DNA of 34,189 bases from Prevotella sp. (lineage in GTDB: Bacteria > Bacteroidota > Bacteroidia > Bacteroidales > Bacteroidaceae), in assembly GCA_017508965.1 (NCBI GenBank), contig JAFWQT010000134.1:1-34189 (forward strand). Direction: 5' to 3'. The position numbers were made by a program, and so were the translations under genes. Numbering within the stretch: position 1 is the first letter of the stretch; every line of letters begins with the position of its first letter. Of the stretch, positions 1-10,224 are shown piece after piece. The notes beneath the pieces were generated by a model. It had not been told where the DNA came from. It was given only the letters and a program-made list of their open reading frames with translations, and did not search any database.

Positions 1-620
1 CCTACCCTCAGTTTGAAATCCTCGCGGGGATATTCCGACTCACGCATGGCTTCTCCCAAAAACATGGCATAGGATGGCGTACAGCAAAGCACACTTGAGC
101 CGAAATCATGCATCAATGTTATCTGTTTCTGCGTGTTACCAGAAGACATGGGAATGACACTGGCACCAATATTAGTAGCGCCATCATGGGCACCGAGACC
201 ACCAGTAAAGAGGCCGTAGCCATAAGACACCTGGAAGATATCATCCTTCGTAGCACCATAGGCAGTAAAGGCTCGTGAGATGCTCTCCGTCCACATGGCA
301 ATGTCTTTACGGGTGTGAAGCACAACTACCGGTTTACCTGTAGTACCAGAAGACGCATGAATTCTTACTATCTGACTCATCGGCACTGCAGCCAGACCAA
401 ACGGATAATTGTCCCGCAGATCGAGCTTGTTGGTAAAAGGCAACTTCTTGATATCATCGATATCTTTAATGTCACCTGGTTCAAGACCCATCTCCTGAAA
501 CTTCATCCGATAGAAAGGAGAATTGTGATAAACGTAGTCGGCCATTTTCCGAATACGTATACTCTGGATTTCGCGAAGCTGCTCGCGATCCATACATTCA
601 ATGTTCTGATTCCAAATCAT
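1..620 (-). CDS. paaK: Phenylacetate-CoA ligase family protein, N-terminal part (cut by window edge)
   Basis: This is the first 206 residues of an AMP-forming aryl-CoA ligase of the PaaK type, which activates phenylacetate or related aryl acids to the CoA thioester in the cytoplasm. The start ATG at 620 gives MIWNQNIECMDREQLREIQ, and the family motifs follow: an N-terminal YxxSPFYR-like stretch, then the adenylate-binding loop HASSGTTGKPVVV, then CTPSYAMFLGEA. The C-terminal adenylation subdomain lies beyond base 1. In gut Bacteroidota such ligases often sit next to indolepyruvate ferredoxin oxidoreductase genes, but that neighbour is not visible here. A good -7 box (TACCTTTG) lies about 38 bases upstream of the ATG. 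The family is clear; the exact acid substrate is not. Confidence 0.9.
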   Translation of the reverse strand, partial: MIWNQNIECMDREQLREIQSIRIRKMADYVYHNSPFYRMKFQEMGLEPGDIKDIDDIKKLPFTNKLDLRDNYPFGLAAVPMSQIVRIHASSGTTGKPVVVLHTRKDIAMWTESISRAFTAYGATKDDIFQVSYGYGLFTGGLGAHDGATNIGASVIPMSSGNTQKQITLMHDFGSSVLCCTPSYAMFLGEAMRESEYPREDFKLRV

Positions 621-657
621 AAATTACACTTTTGCTTAAGATGGTTTGAACTGGCAG

Positions 658-665
658 CAAAGGTA
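658..665 (-). promoter_or_regulatory. Probable paaK promoter, -7 box
   Basis: Read on the minus strand this is TACCTTTG, a full match to the Bacteroidota -7 consensus TAnnTTTG. A TTTG at 689-692 is 23 bases further upstream, longer than the usual 19-20, so the -33 element is uncertain. The box starts right after the T-tract of the ompA-side terminator. Confidence 0.45.
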
Positions 666-666
666 C

Positions 667-704
667 AAAAAAAATCTGCATTTCATTACAAAATGCAGAT
701 TTTT
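667..704 (-). terminator. Rho-independent terminator downstream of the OmpA-family gene
   Basis: On the minus strand a 14-bp perfect stem (arms at 691-704 and 670-683) encloses a 7-base loop and ends in a run of eight T. It lies 35 bases past the stop of the OmpA-family gene, in the right orientation to end its transcript. Confidence 0.8.
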
Positions 705-738
705 ATTTAAGAAATCTTCCTTATCGGAAATATTCGAC

Positions 739-1896
739 TTATTCCTTAACCTGTACAGTTGCACGACGGTTGTAAGAGATCGGAGACAGAATGTCTACAC
801 CACCCATAGCTTCCTGAGAAATCTTGCTCTCAGCAACACCCATCTTAACGAGCTCATCAGCAACGCGCTTTGCACGCTTCTCAGAGAGAACCTGGTTGTG
901 AGCGGGGCTACCGGTTGCGCTGTCAGCATAACCTGTAACAAGAAGGTTGTTGTTGTTCTCGATAGCATACTTAGCAAGAGCCTGTACGTTCACGAGGTCC
1001 TTCAGCTCAGCAATCTCAGTCTTGTCGAGGTTGAAGAATACAGAAACAGGAGTTGTGATGAATTCCTTAACAGACTGGGGAACCTCAGCCTTGGGCTGGT
1101 TAGCCAGCATGTTCTTCAGACGATCGTTCTCTGCGTTAGCGTCAGCGAGCTGAGCCTTAAGAGCATCGATCTGGCTCTGAGAGAGGGCCTTGATAGCATC
1201 CACATCGGGAACCTTGTTCCAAGTTGCCTTACCCAGATTCAGGGTCAGACCAACTTCAGCTGCAAACCAGCGATCGTGGTTAGGATTCTCATGACCACCA
1301 CCAATACCGCCGTTATCCCATACACGACCCTCAAAGTCGTCACCACTGAGATTGTAGCTGAGATCAAGATTGACTGCAACGCGCTTAGAAATGCGGAAAG
1401 TATTCAAGATACCAGCGCTACCAACAAGCTCATAAGTGTTATAAGAGCAGTTACGGGCAACACCAACACCAGCGTAAGGAATAAAGTTCCAAACACGGCT
1501 CTCGTTGTAACCGCAAAGAAGGTTGCTCAGATTAAGCAGAGCCTGCTCCTGAAGATTCCAATACTTAATCTTGTTCTTGTCTGCATCTTCAGAAATTACA
1601 CTCTTACCATCCATAGCATTGAATTTCGTGCGAAGACCGATGCCAGGAGTGAACCACTTACCGATAGCAACAGAGAAACCAAGACCACGACGGAAATCCT
1701 TCAGAGGACTTTTAGCAAATCCCGCGTCCTTCTCTTCGTTTGAGTAGAAAGCACTGTAAGCAAAGTTTGCCTGAACAAACCAGTTGCTCCAGAATGAATT
1801 AGTGGCAACACTGTACTTAAGCGTGGGCTCTTCATCCTGGGCCATGCTTGTCAGTGAAACGCTGGCCAAAGCCAGAACGATTAAAAACTTTTTCAT
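739..1896 (-). CDS. OmpA-family outer membrane protein
   Basis: A 385-residue outer-membrane protein. Residues 1-20 form a signal peptide (MKKFLIVLALASVSLTSMAQ). Residues of roughly 25-225 are rich in alternating aromatic and polar residues with W/Y/F strand ends, as in a beta barrel. A short coiled coil follows around 240-265 (SQIDALKAQLADANAENDRL). The C-terminal 110 residues are an OmpA/peptidoglycan-binding domain, with GYADSATG, then LSEKRAKRVADEL, then NRRATVQV; the Asp and Arg that contact diaminopimelate in the family appear conserved. The likely role is tethering the outer membrane to the cell wall. It is monocistronic: terminator at 667-704, own leader of about 60 bases. Confidence in family is high; a specific orthologue name is not claimed. 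Confidence 0.93.
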   Translation of the reverse strand: MKKFLIVLALASVSLTSMAQDEEPTLKYSVATNSFWSNWFVQANFAYSAFYSNEEKDAGFAKSPLKDFRRGLGFSVAIGKWFTPGIGLRTKFNAMDGKSVISEDADKNKIKYWNLQEQALLNLSNLLCGYNESRVWNFIPYAGVGVARNCSYNTYELVGSAGILNTFRISKRVAVNLDLSYNLSGDDFEGRVWDNGGIGGGHENPNHDRWFAAEVGLTLNLGKATWNKVPDVDAIKALSQSQIDALKAQLADANAENDRLKNMLANQPKAEVPQSVKEFITTPVSVFFNLDKTEIAELKDLVNVQALAKYAIENNNNLLVTGYADSATGSPAHNQVLSEKRAKRVADELVKMGVAESKISQEAMGGVDILSPISYNRRATVQVKE

Positions 1897-1962
1897 AACC
1901 TTTTAAAATTTATAAATCAATAATTAATTATCTTAATTCGTACAAAGTTCGAAATTTCGGCA

Positions 1963-1970
1963 CAAAGATA
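1963..1970 (-). promoter_or_regulatory. Probable promoter of the OmpA-family gene, -7 box
   Basis: The minus strand reads TATCTTTG, matching TAnnTTTG, about 66 bases before the start codon. No convincing TTTG was seen 19-20 bases further upstream, where the sequence is an A/T-rich tract. The rest of the 1897-2060 gap shows only A/T-rich runs and no terminator-like hairpin for mutL. Confidence 0.4.
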
Positions 1971-2060
1971 GTAATATTTTTTTAATTGCGCCTAATTTTT
2001 CACAAGAAAATATCCAAAAAAATAAAAAAAACTTAATTTACATCATGAATATGTCCATTT

Positions 2061-3887
2061 TTAACCCATTAAAGCATCAATTTCCTGTTGTTTGAGAATA
2101 CAAATAACTATTTTCCCATCGGGAGTGTAATTAACATTCGAACACGTGAAGAGTGTATTCACCAGGTTTTCCATTGCCTCATTAGTAAGAACCTGTCCAT
2201 AAGGTATCGCGGCATTTCGTGCCAAACACATAGCCAGCGGTCCATAAACATCGCCACTGACAGATGATTTCTTCTCGGCAGCTGCAGAGACAATATCGTG
2301 GAAAACCGCCGTCATATTTGTCCTCTCCAAATCTGCGGGAATGCCATTCACGGCAATGCTGCCTCCCCCCAAGTCGGAAACATCAAAACCCATATGCTCC
2401 AATTCGGGCATTATCTCATCAAGCAGAACGGATTCTGACGGAGAAAGCTGCACTACCTCAGGAAAAAGCAGTTTCTGAGAACGCCCTCCCCTTTGCTCCA
2501 TTTGCCGCAGATAGTCCTCATATAATATACGTACGTGCGCGCGATGCTGGTCAATGATCATCAGACCCGACTTCACAGCGGTCATTATATATTTTCCTTT
2601 GTACTGATAATGCACCGGTGACTTTTCAGCGATAATAGACGGTTCCTCGTTTTTTCCCGCAGAAAACTCTTCCTCAAATAGCGGTGTTTCCTGCGACGCC
2701 TGTCGGATTCCCGAATACAATTGTTCCCAATTGTCGGGCACAGATGGCGCTTGTTGACGAGGTTTCCCTGTATTCGAACGGAAAGGATTATATTGCGGAT
2801 CATAATCCACAACAGGAGGATGAACACCATCTGTCATGGGATTAAAGACAGGAATGTCGGGTTTCCCCTGTGTATCGAACTCGATGGAAGGGACACCATT
2901 GAACTTCCCTATGGCTTCTTTTACCGCTGCAATCAGAATCTGCCAAATGGTCTGTTCGTCTTCAAACTTTATCTCCGTCTTTGTTGGATGGATATTCACA
3001 TCTATATTCTGCGGAGCGACTTCAAAATAGATAAAATATGGAACCTGCTCTCCTACAGGAACAAGCCGCTCAAAGGCATTCTGCACTGCCTTATGAAAAT
3101 AAGCATGCTTCATGTAGCGTCCGTTCACGAAAAAGAACTGATGTGCGCCCTTCTTCTTGGCAGACTCGGGTTTACCTACGAAACCGCTGATTTTGCACAC
3201 GGTAGTATCAACTTCTACAGGCAAGATGTCCTGATTGAAGCGCTTACCAAACACATCGACAATCCGCTGGCGAAGATTGCCCGCACGCAGATTGAACACC
3301 TCTACCCCATTGCTGTGCAGCGTGAAATGAATCTGAGGATAAACCAGCACAATACGCTCAAATGCCTGAAGTATATTGTTCAGTTCAGTAGAATTCGATT
3401 TCAGGAATTTTCTTCGGGCAGGTACATTAAAAAAAAGATTCTCGACCGAGAAGTTACTGCCGACAGGACAAGAAACTGGTGATTGAGAAACCACCTTACC
3501 ACCTGAGAGATGAAGTTCTGTACCGATATCGTCGTCTGCCATTCTTGTTCTCAACTCCACCTGAGCCACCGCAGCTATACTTGCCAAGGCTTCCCCTCTG
3601 AATCCCATCGTGTGAAGATCAAAAAGGTCGTCGGCCTTGCGAATCTTCGAAGTGGCATGTCGCTCAAAAGAAAGACGAGCATCGGTTTCCGACATGCCCT
3701 TGCCGTTATCAATCACCTGAATAGATGTCCGGCCTGCGTCTACCACTACCACGTTGATGGTGTCGGCTCCGGCATCCACAGCATTCTCCACCAGTTCCTT
3801 GATGACACTGGCAGGACGCTGTATCACCTCACCAGCAGCTATCTGGTTGGCAACACTATCGGGCAAGACCTGTATGATATCACTCAT
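2061..3887 (-). CDS. mutL: DNA mismatch repair protein MutL
   Basis: A 608-residue mismatch-repair matchmaker that couples MutS to downstream strand incision. I start it at the ATG at 3887 because [20 protein letters not shown] is the canonical MutL N-terminus; the open frame upstream is non-homologous. The GHKL ATPase motifs are intact: [11 protein letters not shown] at 31-41, DNGKGM at 60-65, GFRGEAL at 95-101. A long variable linker follows (about 330-425), then the dimerisation domain. The metal-binding endonuclease motif seen in many MutH-less bacteria, DQHAxxER, is degenerate here: residues 446-457 read [12 protein letters not shown], with Val in place of the Glu, and the later Cys/His motifs are also absent. 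It is the last gene of the guaB operon, 28 bases after the OstA-like gene. Confidence 0.96.
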   Translation of the reverse strand: MSDIIQVLPDSVANQIAAGEVIQRPASVIKELVENAVDAGADTINVVVVDAGRTSIQVIDNGKGMSETDARLSFERHATSKIRKADDLFDLHTMGFRGEALASIAAVAQVELRTRMADDDIGTELHLSGGKVVSQSPVSCPVGSNFSVENLFFNVPARRKFLKSNSTELNNILQAFERIVLVYPQIHFTLHSNGVEVFNLRAGNLRQRIVDVFGKRFNQDILPVEVDTTVCKISGFVGKPESAKKKGAHQFFFVNGRYMKHAYFHKAVQNAFERLVPVGEQVPYFIYFEVAPQNIDVNIHPTKTEIKFEDEQTIWQILIAAVKEAIGKFNGVPSIEFDTQGKPDIPVFNPMTDGVHPPVVDYDPQYNPFRSNTGKPRQQAPSVPDNWEQLYSGIRQASQETPLFEEEFSAGKNEEPSIIAEKSPVHYQYKGKYIMTAVKSGLMIIDQHRAHVRILYEDYLRQMEQRGGRSQKLLFPEVVQLSPSESVLLDEIMPELEHMGFDVSDLGGGSIAVNGIPADLERTNMTAVFHDIVSAAAEKKSSVSGDVYGPLAMCLARNAAIPYGQVLTNEAMENLVNTLFTCSNVNYTPDGKIVICILKQQEIDALMG

Positions 3888-3915
3888 GCAATCTACTATT
3901 CTGGGATTTAAATGA

Positions 3916-5715
3916 CTAATTCTGAGGTAAAGAAGGATTCTCCGTCTGAGGAGAGGATTCCTCTGCCGGAGGTAAAGGACCCTCTGTTGGCGCTGAAGGA
4001 GTATCTGTTGAAGGTGACGAAGGCTCTTCCGACTGTACCGCAGGAGGCGTGCCCATCTCATCTCCCGCAAGCGTCTGCAAAGGCGGACGACGTCTTGTCT
4101 CCCTCAGTTCCGTTCCGCTTTTCTTCTCTCTCCATTCGAAGATGTCATTCTTGTCCAACGGGCGGATATAATCAAACCAGGCAAAATTGGGCAGGTATAA
4201 TTTCGAGGGAGGAATCTGCGTCATCGGATAAGTCGTACCCTTAGCCTTGTTTGTCCATATCTTCTGCAACTTACGCTGCTCTATATACATTTTCATTGTA
4301 TCCGTTTCCAGATAGTTAAGCCCATGGAAAGTGGAATCCTTCTCATCAATCGGATAATAAATAGTCTGTACACTTCCCACGGCATCACTACGACTAATCT
4401 CACCTTTCACGAAAAAGGCAAGCATATACTTGGAAGAGACCTGGTTGTAATGGTTTTCGTTATCAACTTTCTCGATAGAAGAAGCCTGCCCGAGAACATG
4501 AGCCTCGTGGATGGTGGAGTCTTTCATAAACACCTCAATCTTCTCGCCAAGCAACTGTCGGTTGGCGTTCCACGTAATCGGGTCCTTATACATCGTCAGA
4601 ACCGAGTCTTTTGTGTTATAGACCAAAGAGTCACAAACAGCCTGAACATCTTTTCTATAAGCCCTCACCTTATGGAAGCAGTGCATTTCTCGCCATACAG
4701 AGTCGGTGTTAAGGTTGTACGAGAACATTTTAAGCGTATCGCCATGCAACCAAAGCGTGTCTTTCTGCGAATAATCCACCAACACGGCATTCTTTGTGGC
4801 ATGGGCATAGCCTTTCTCCTCATCGTACCAGAAATAGTCGCAATGCAGTTCGTTTTTGTTACTCTTGTCGTTGTATATCACATTACCGAAACCTTCTGCT
4901 GTTCCTTTCTTCTCATCACGGAAGAGGCTGTCGCCTATCATCTCCTTTTCTCCATCCACCAGAGTGCTCCGCCCGAACAATCTCGTACGGTCCCTTCTCG
5001 AATCGAAATATCCTTCGTTAGTGTTCACAACACTCTTCCCCGAAGTTATCGTAGAAGGTCCCACCACATGCGCTTCTTTCGTCACGACATCGTAATAAAG
5101 CGTATCTGTCACGAGCAGGAACTTCTTGTTTTTCAGGTTTACATTGTAGTTGAATTTCGCTTCCTTCAACTCTGTGTCATACTCTCCCCAGTCGCTGGTC
5201 AGCACATTTTCCTTGTCCACCATTTTACCGCCTTCAAAGAAATAGCCCAAATTGTAAAGACGGTCATAGTCGAGCGAGTCGGTGTACAGCACTGTACCCC
5301 GGTGTTTCAGGACCACATTACGGCGGGCGCGGGCCATCTGCTCGTTGCCGTCATAGAAAGCATATTCACTATTCAGCGTCAAGGTATCTCCCTGACGCAT
5401 CTTTACGTGACCGAAAGCCTCAAACGAATTGCTGGCTTCGAAGAAATAGGCGCTGTCACAAGTAAGATGGGCACCTTTGTGGCGGAAAGACACATGTCCG
5501 TTAAGTATCTGAGCATCAGGCTTTCTGCCAAAACGGTCGTACGACAACCGGTCGGCATGCTCCAGATAAACCCTTTCATCCACCTTCTTGCGAGGCAGTT
5601 TCTTACGCGCTGCCTGCATGCCCAGTGTCAGACCAAAGGTCAAGAGGCACAGAATCAGCATGAAAGCCTTCCTATGCCCCCTCAATAATTGTGTCTTATT
5701 CCCCTTATCGGTCAT
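3916..5715 (-). CDS. OstA/LptA-like outer-membrane biogenesis protein
   Basis: A 599-residue protein of the OstA-like (LptA/LptD N-terminal) beta-jellyroll family, which in Gram-negative bacteria forms the periplasmic path for lipopolysaccharide. A hydrophobic segment at about 16-36 ([20 protein letters not shown]) is a signal or membrane anchor. From residue 50 there are many short beta repeats of the form 'A.L.YD...L.G.V...GA.LTCD.A.Y', typical of the fold. The last 45 residues or so are a Pro/Ser/Glu/Thr-rich low-complexity tail. Its ATG overlaps the stop of the SurA-like gene by 4 bases, so the two are translationally coupled. Neighbouring periplasmic foldases and mutL share the transcript. 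Family call is firm; whether it replaces LptA or has another partner is inferred. Confidence 0.87.
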   Translation of the reverse strand: MTDKGNKTQLLRGHRKAFMLILCLLTFGLTLGMQAARKKLPRKKVDERVYLEHADRLSYDRFGRKPDAQILNGHVSFRHKGAHLTCDSAYFFEASNSFEAFGHVKMRQGDTLTLNSEYAFYDGNEQMARARRNVVLKHRGTVLYTDSLDYDRLYNLGYFFEGGKMVDKENVLTSDWGEYDTELKEAKFNYNVNLKNKKFLLVTDTLYYDVVTKEAHVVGPSTITSGKSVVNTNEGYFDSRRDRTRLFGRSTLVDGEKEMIGDSLFRDEKKGTAEGFGNVIYNDKSNKNELHCDYFWYDEEKGYAHATKNAVLVDYSQKDTLWLHGDTLKMFSYNLNTDSVWREMHCFHKVRAYRKDVQAVCDSLVYNTKDSVLTMYKDPITWNANRQLLGEKIEVFMKDSTIHEAHVLGQASSIEKVDNENHYNQVSSKYMLAFFVKGEISRSDAVGSVQTIYYPIDEKDSTFHGLNYLETDTMKMYIEQRKLQKIWTNKAKGTTYPMTQIPPSKLYLPNFAWFDYIRPLDKNDIFEWREKKSGTELRETRRRPPLQTLAGDEMGTPPAVQSEEPSSPSTDTPSAPTEGPLPPAEESSPQTENPSLPQN

Positions 5716-7148
5716 TTAATCCAACCTTCGTATTCAAATTTACAATCCTTATAACGGTCGTTTACCCTCACATAAATGGTCTTTAACTTCTCCTTCACCC
5801 AGTCTTTCAAGTAGGCTTCCCTGCGGTTTCTCAAAACCACCTCCTTCAAGGCCTGAAAGTCTTCGGTGATAGTGGCACGATGGCCTTCCACCCTACTCTT
5901 CAGCATGACGATGGCGCAAACGGTCTTTCCTTTTGAATTGGTCATCTGGAACGCTTCCGACACCTGACCTACTTTCAGCGTATCCACCACACGGGCTATC
6001 TCCGTTGGAAGGTCCTGCATGCGGAACTTACTGGTGCGTCCCGCCTCAGAGGTATTGGCCATCAGACCTTTACTGCTTCGTGTGTCTTTATCATCAGAAA
6101 TAAAAGTGGCAGCCTCATCAAAGGAGAATTTCCCTGCCCGGATATCATTGCCAATGCTGTCAAGACGAAGCTGTGCTTTTGTGATAGCCTCCGATGACAC
6201 TTTCGGCTTCAACAAGATATGACGACACTTAATTTTATCGCCGCGTTTGTCGATAAGCTGGATGATATGGAAACCGAATTCTGTCTCCACAATCTTAGAG
6301 ATCTTCTTCGGGTCGGTGAGGTTAAAAGCAACGTTGGCAAAGGCGGGGTCCAGCATACCACGGCCGGAATAGTCCAGTTCACCGCCCTGACGCGCTGAAC
6401 CGGGGTCTTCAGAATAGAGTCGGGCCAGCGTTGCAAAGGTCGTCTCACCTCTATTCACACGGTCGGTATATTCACGAAGCACATCCTTCACGCGGTTTAT
6501 CTCCTCCTGTTCCACACGAGGTGTCTGCGTTACGATCTGGACTTCAACTACCGTCGGCACAAAAGGAATACTGTCTTCGGGAACATTCATAAAGAAAGTC
6601 CTCACATCAGCCGGACTCACCTTAATGCCCTCAACAAGTTTCTCCTGCATCTTCTGGATAAGCTGACGGTCGCGGAAATCATCATGCATCGATGCACGCA
6701 TCTGTGTGATAGACTGCTTACGGTATTCCTCAAGTTTTTCCTTTGAGCCGCCCACCATCTGCAGCCAGTAGTTAATCTGCTGGTCCACACTCTGATTGAC
6801 CTCACTCTCAGTCACTTCAATAGAGTCAATGGCAGCCTGATGAAGATAAAGTTTCTGCAAAGCTATCTGTTCAGGAATAGCGCAGTCGGGATCACCCGGG
6901 AAACGGACGCCCTCAGCCTCTGCCTGCAGGCGCATCACTTCGACATCACTTTTCAGAATAGCCTCATCGCCCACTACCCATATCACTTCATCCACCACAC
7001 TGGCTTCATGAAGAGGCTGGTCAGTCTTGGCCACTGAGTCTTTATCCTGGCTGCTGTCCTGCGCCAGATGCTGTACACCACTCCTGGCATTCAGCCCCAA
7101 CGCCAGCACAAGCGCGCCTGCCACTGTCAGTATTACCTTATTTCTCAT
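5712..7148 (-). CDS. SurA-like periplasmic peptidyl-prolyl isomerase
   Basis: A 478-residue periplasmic chaperone/foldase for outer-membrane proteins. Residues 1-22 are a signal peptide (MRNKVILTVAGALVLALGLN). A SurA N-terminal helical domain covers about 50-180 (VVDEVIWVVGDEAILKSDVE is the typical opening). Two parvulin-type rotamase domains follow. The first, about 190-290, contains FATLARLYSEDPGSARQGG and the terminal FGFHIIQLIDKRGD. The second, about 293-400, begins KCRHILLKP and ends with a weaker repeat. It overlaps the OstA-like gene by 4 bases and lies 20 bases after the other parvulin gene, so both foldases and the OstA-like protein are co-expressed. Length and layout match SurA; the symbol is left blank because two paralogues sit side by side. 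Confidence 0.9.
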   Translation of the reverse strand: MRNKVILTVAGALVLALGLNARSGVQHLAQDSSQDKDSVAKTDQPLHEASVVDEVIWVVGDEAILKSDVEVMRLQAEAEGVRFPGDPDCAIPEQIALQKLYLHQAAIDSIEVTESEVNQSVDQQINYWLQMVGGSKEKLEEYRKQSITQMRASMHDDFRDRQLIQKMQEKLVEGIKVSPADVRTFFMNVPEDSIPFVPTVVEVQIVTQTPRVEQEEINRVKDVLREYTDRVNRGETTFATLARLYSEDPGSARQGGELDYSGRGMLDPAFANVAFNLTDPKKISKIVETEFGFHIIQLIDKRGDKIKCRHILLKPKVSSEAITKAQLRLDSIGNDIRAGKFSFDEAATFISDDKDTRSSKGLMANTSEAGRTSKFRMQDLPTEIARVVDTLKVGQVSEAFQMTNSKGKTVCAIVMLKSRVEGHRATITEDFQALKEVVLRNRREAYLKDWVKEKLKTIYVRVNDRYKDCKFEYEGWIK

Positions 7149-7168
7149 ATCAACAAATCACAATCCGA

Positions 7169-8587
7169 TTAGTGCTTATTCACTGTCTTCAAGACGTCTT
7201 GGTTTACCTTGAAGGAATATTTTCTGCGAAGGTCAGCAACCCAAGCTTTCTCCAACTCTTCCTGATAGTCTGCAACCACCAGGCCTTTCACGTCTTCGTA
7301 TTCTTCTGGACCTTTCTTCAGCAGTTTTCCATATACAGCATCAATGGGATAATCCTTCACGGCAGTAACGGTAGTGTCCTTTTTGAACACCATCTTGTCA
7401 ATGAAGGCATTGTCACCCTTCTTGAAGATGCCCTTCTCCACGCGAATACGGATAATAGAGTCGTTGTTAAACGTATGGCGCAGTTTATCAGCCCACTTGT
7501 TGAACGCAAGCCCCTTCACGCTTTTCTTCACAGCCTTCACGTCTTTCTTGTCCTTCACGTGATAGACCATTCCCTTATAGCGGGGCTCGTCCCATTTGTA
7601 CTTCTTGCTGTTCTTTTTAAAATAGTTAGCCAGACCAGCCTCGTCCTTGGCTGCCTTATCCCATACCATACGGTTAGAGATTTCATAAAGCAGCAGACCG
7701 TCATGGTATTCGCGTACCAAGTTGTCAAGGTCGGTATCTTTTTCCTGCAACTCTGCTGAGCGTTCGTCCAGCAGTTCGTCGCGCGAGATATTGCGCTGCT
7801 TGGCGATAGAATCAACCGCAGCATTTGCCAAATAGTCACGGGCATTCCGGGACTCCAGGAATCTAAAGATATCAGCACGGAGCGAATCGTATGGTTCCAG
7901 TTGTTTGCGGTCTTTCATCAGAATGATATGCCATCCGGCAGGACTCTGCACGGGTTTCGACATTTCGCCAATCTGTAAAGCATAGGCAGCATCCTCGAAC
8001 TCCTTGAGCGTCTGGTTAGGACCTATCCATGGCAACACACCACCATTTTGGGCTGAACCCGGGTCTTGAGAAACTTTCTTGGCCAACTCAGCGAAATCAG
8101 CACCCTGCTTCAAAGCATTATAGATAGAGTCGATGCGCTGTTTTCCGGCCTTCTGCTCAGCATCCGTAGCCTTCTGATTCAACATCACAAGGATATGCGC
8201 TGGCATTATCAGTCCGCGCGGTCCGATGGACTCCTTCGTACTGGCGTAGACCTTCTGAGCTTCTCTTTCCATGTCGGCATCGCTTACGAACGATGGTACA
8301 ATCTGCTGGTCGCGATACGTACGGAACTCTTTCTGGTAAGAACTCATCGTATCCAGTTTTGCATCCAGGGCAGCCTTTACCTTCAGCTTGTAATTAATGA
8401 AAAGATCGACATACTCTTCCACCGTCTTCTTGTCAATCACGCCCTCGGCATTGTTCTTATTATAAGAATATTCGAATTCAGAACGAGCCACAGGTTGCCC
8501 GGCGATTGTCATGATTACGGGATCATCGGTCTGTGCAAAAGCCATGCTCCCGCTAAGGAGCATGGTGATAATCAACAAGTATTTCAT
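7169..8587 (-). CDS. Parvulin-type peptidyl-prolyl cis-trans isomerase, periplasmic
   Basis: A 472-residue secreted isomerase. I use the ATG at 8587, which places the signal peptide MKYLLIITMLLSGSMAFAQ at the very N-terminus; an in-frame ATG 15 bases upstream would add only RIFH. After a SurA-N-like helical region, one clear parvulin domain spans about 128-225, with MPAHILVML, then FAELAKKVSQDPGSAQNGG, then AGWHIILMKDRK. The remaining 240 residues are helical and Lys-rich with a faint second isomerase-like segment. It lies between guaB and the SurA-like gene, with gaps of 43 and 20 bases, and presumably works with SurA on outer-membrane client proteins. Confidence 0.88.
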   Translation of the reverse strand: MKYLLIITMLLSGSMAFAQTDDPVIMTIAGQPVARSEFEYSYNKNNAEGVIDKKTVEEYVDLFINYKLKVKAALDAKLDTMSSYQKEFRTYRDQQIVPSFVSDADMEREAQKVYASTKESIGPRGLIMPAHILVMLNQKATDAEQKAGKQRIDSIYNALKQGADFAELAKKVSQDPGSAQNGGVLPWIGPNQTLKEFEDAAYALQIGEMSKPVQSPAGWHIILMKDRKQLEPYDSLRADIFRFLESRNARDYLANAAVDSIAKQRNISRDELLDERSAELQEKDTDLDNLVREYHDGLLLYEISNRMVWDKAAKDEAGLANYFKKNSKKYKWDEPRYKGMVYHVKDKKDVKAVKKSVKGLAFNKWADKLRHTFNNDSIIRIRVEKGIFKKGDNAFIDKMVFKKDTTVTAVKDYPIDAVYGKLLKKGPEEYEDVKGLVVADYQEELEKAWVADLRRKYSFKVNQDVLKTVNKH

Positions 8588-8630
8588 ATGAAAAATTCTC
8601 ATCTTTATTGTCCTGTCAACGTTTTATCTG

Positions 8631-10115
<1,485 letters not shown>

Positions 10116-10137
10116 CTACTTAAAAATTTATTGCGTG

Positions 10138-10169
10138 CAAAGATACGCAATTTTCGGCACATGAGCAAA
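10138..10169 (-). promoter_or_regulatory. Promoter of the guaB - PPIase - surA - ostA-like - mutL operon
   Basis: On the minus strand TTTG (10166-10169) is followed after 20 bases by TATCTTTG (10138-10145), a near-consensus Bacteroidota sigma-ABfr promoter. It lies 26 bases before the guaB ATG. No other promoter of this quality was seen between the five genes. Confidence 0.6.
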
Positions 10170-10224
10170 CCTTTCACATTTTTATGTATCCGATTAATTC
10201 TATTTAACGCGACGCAGTCACTAA

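Noticed and set aside
646-1743. Plus-strand open frame opposite the OmpA-family gene
   Set aside because: The minus frame has a signal peptide and OmpA domain; the plus frame resembles no protein family.
3888-4070. N-terminal extension of MutL from an upstream ATG
   Set aside because: The added 61 residues are the OstA-like gene tail read in another frame; canonical MutL starts at MSDIIQVLP.
4324-5688. Plus-strand open frame opposite the OstA-like gene
   Set aside because: It has no domain pattern and lies wholly inside a gene with clear family repeats.
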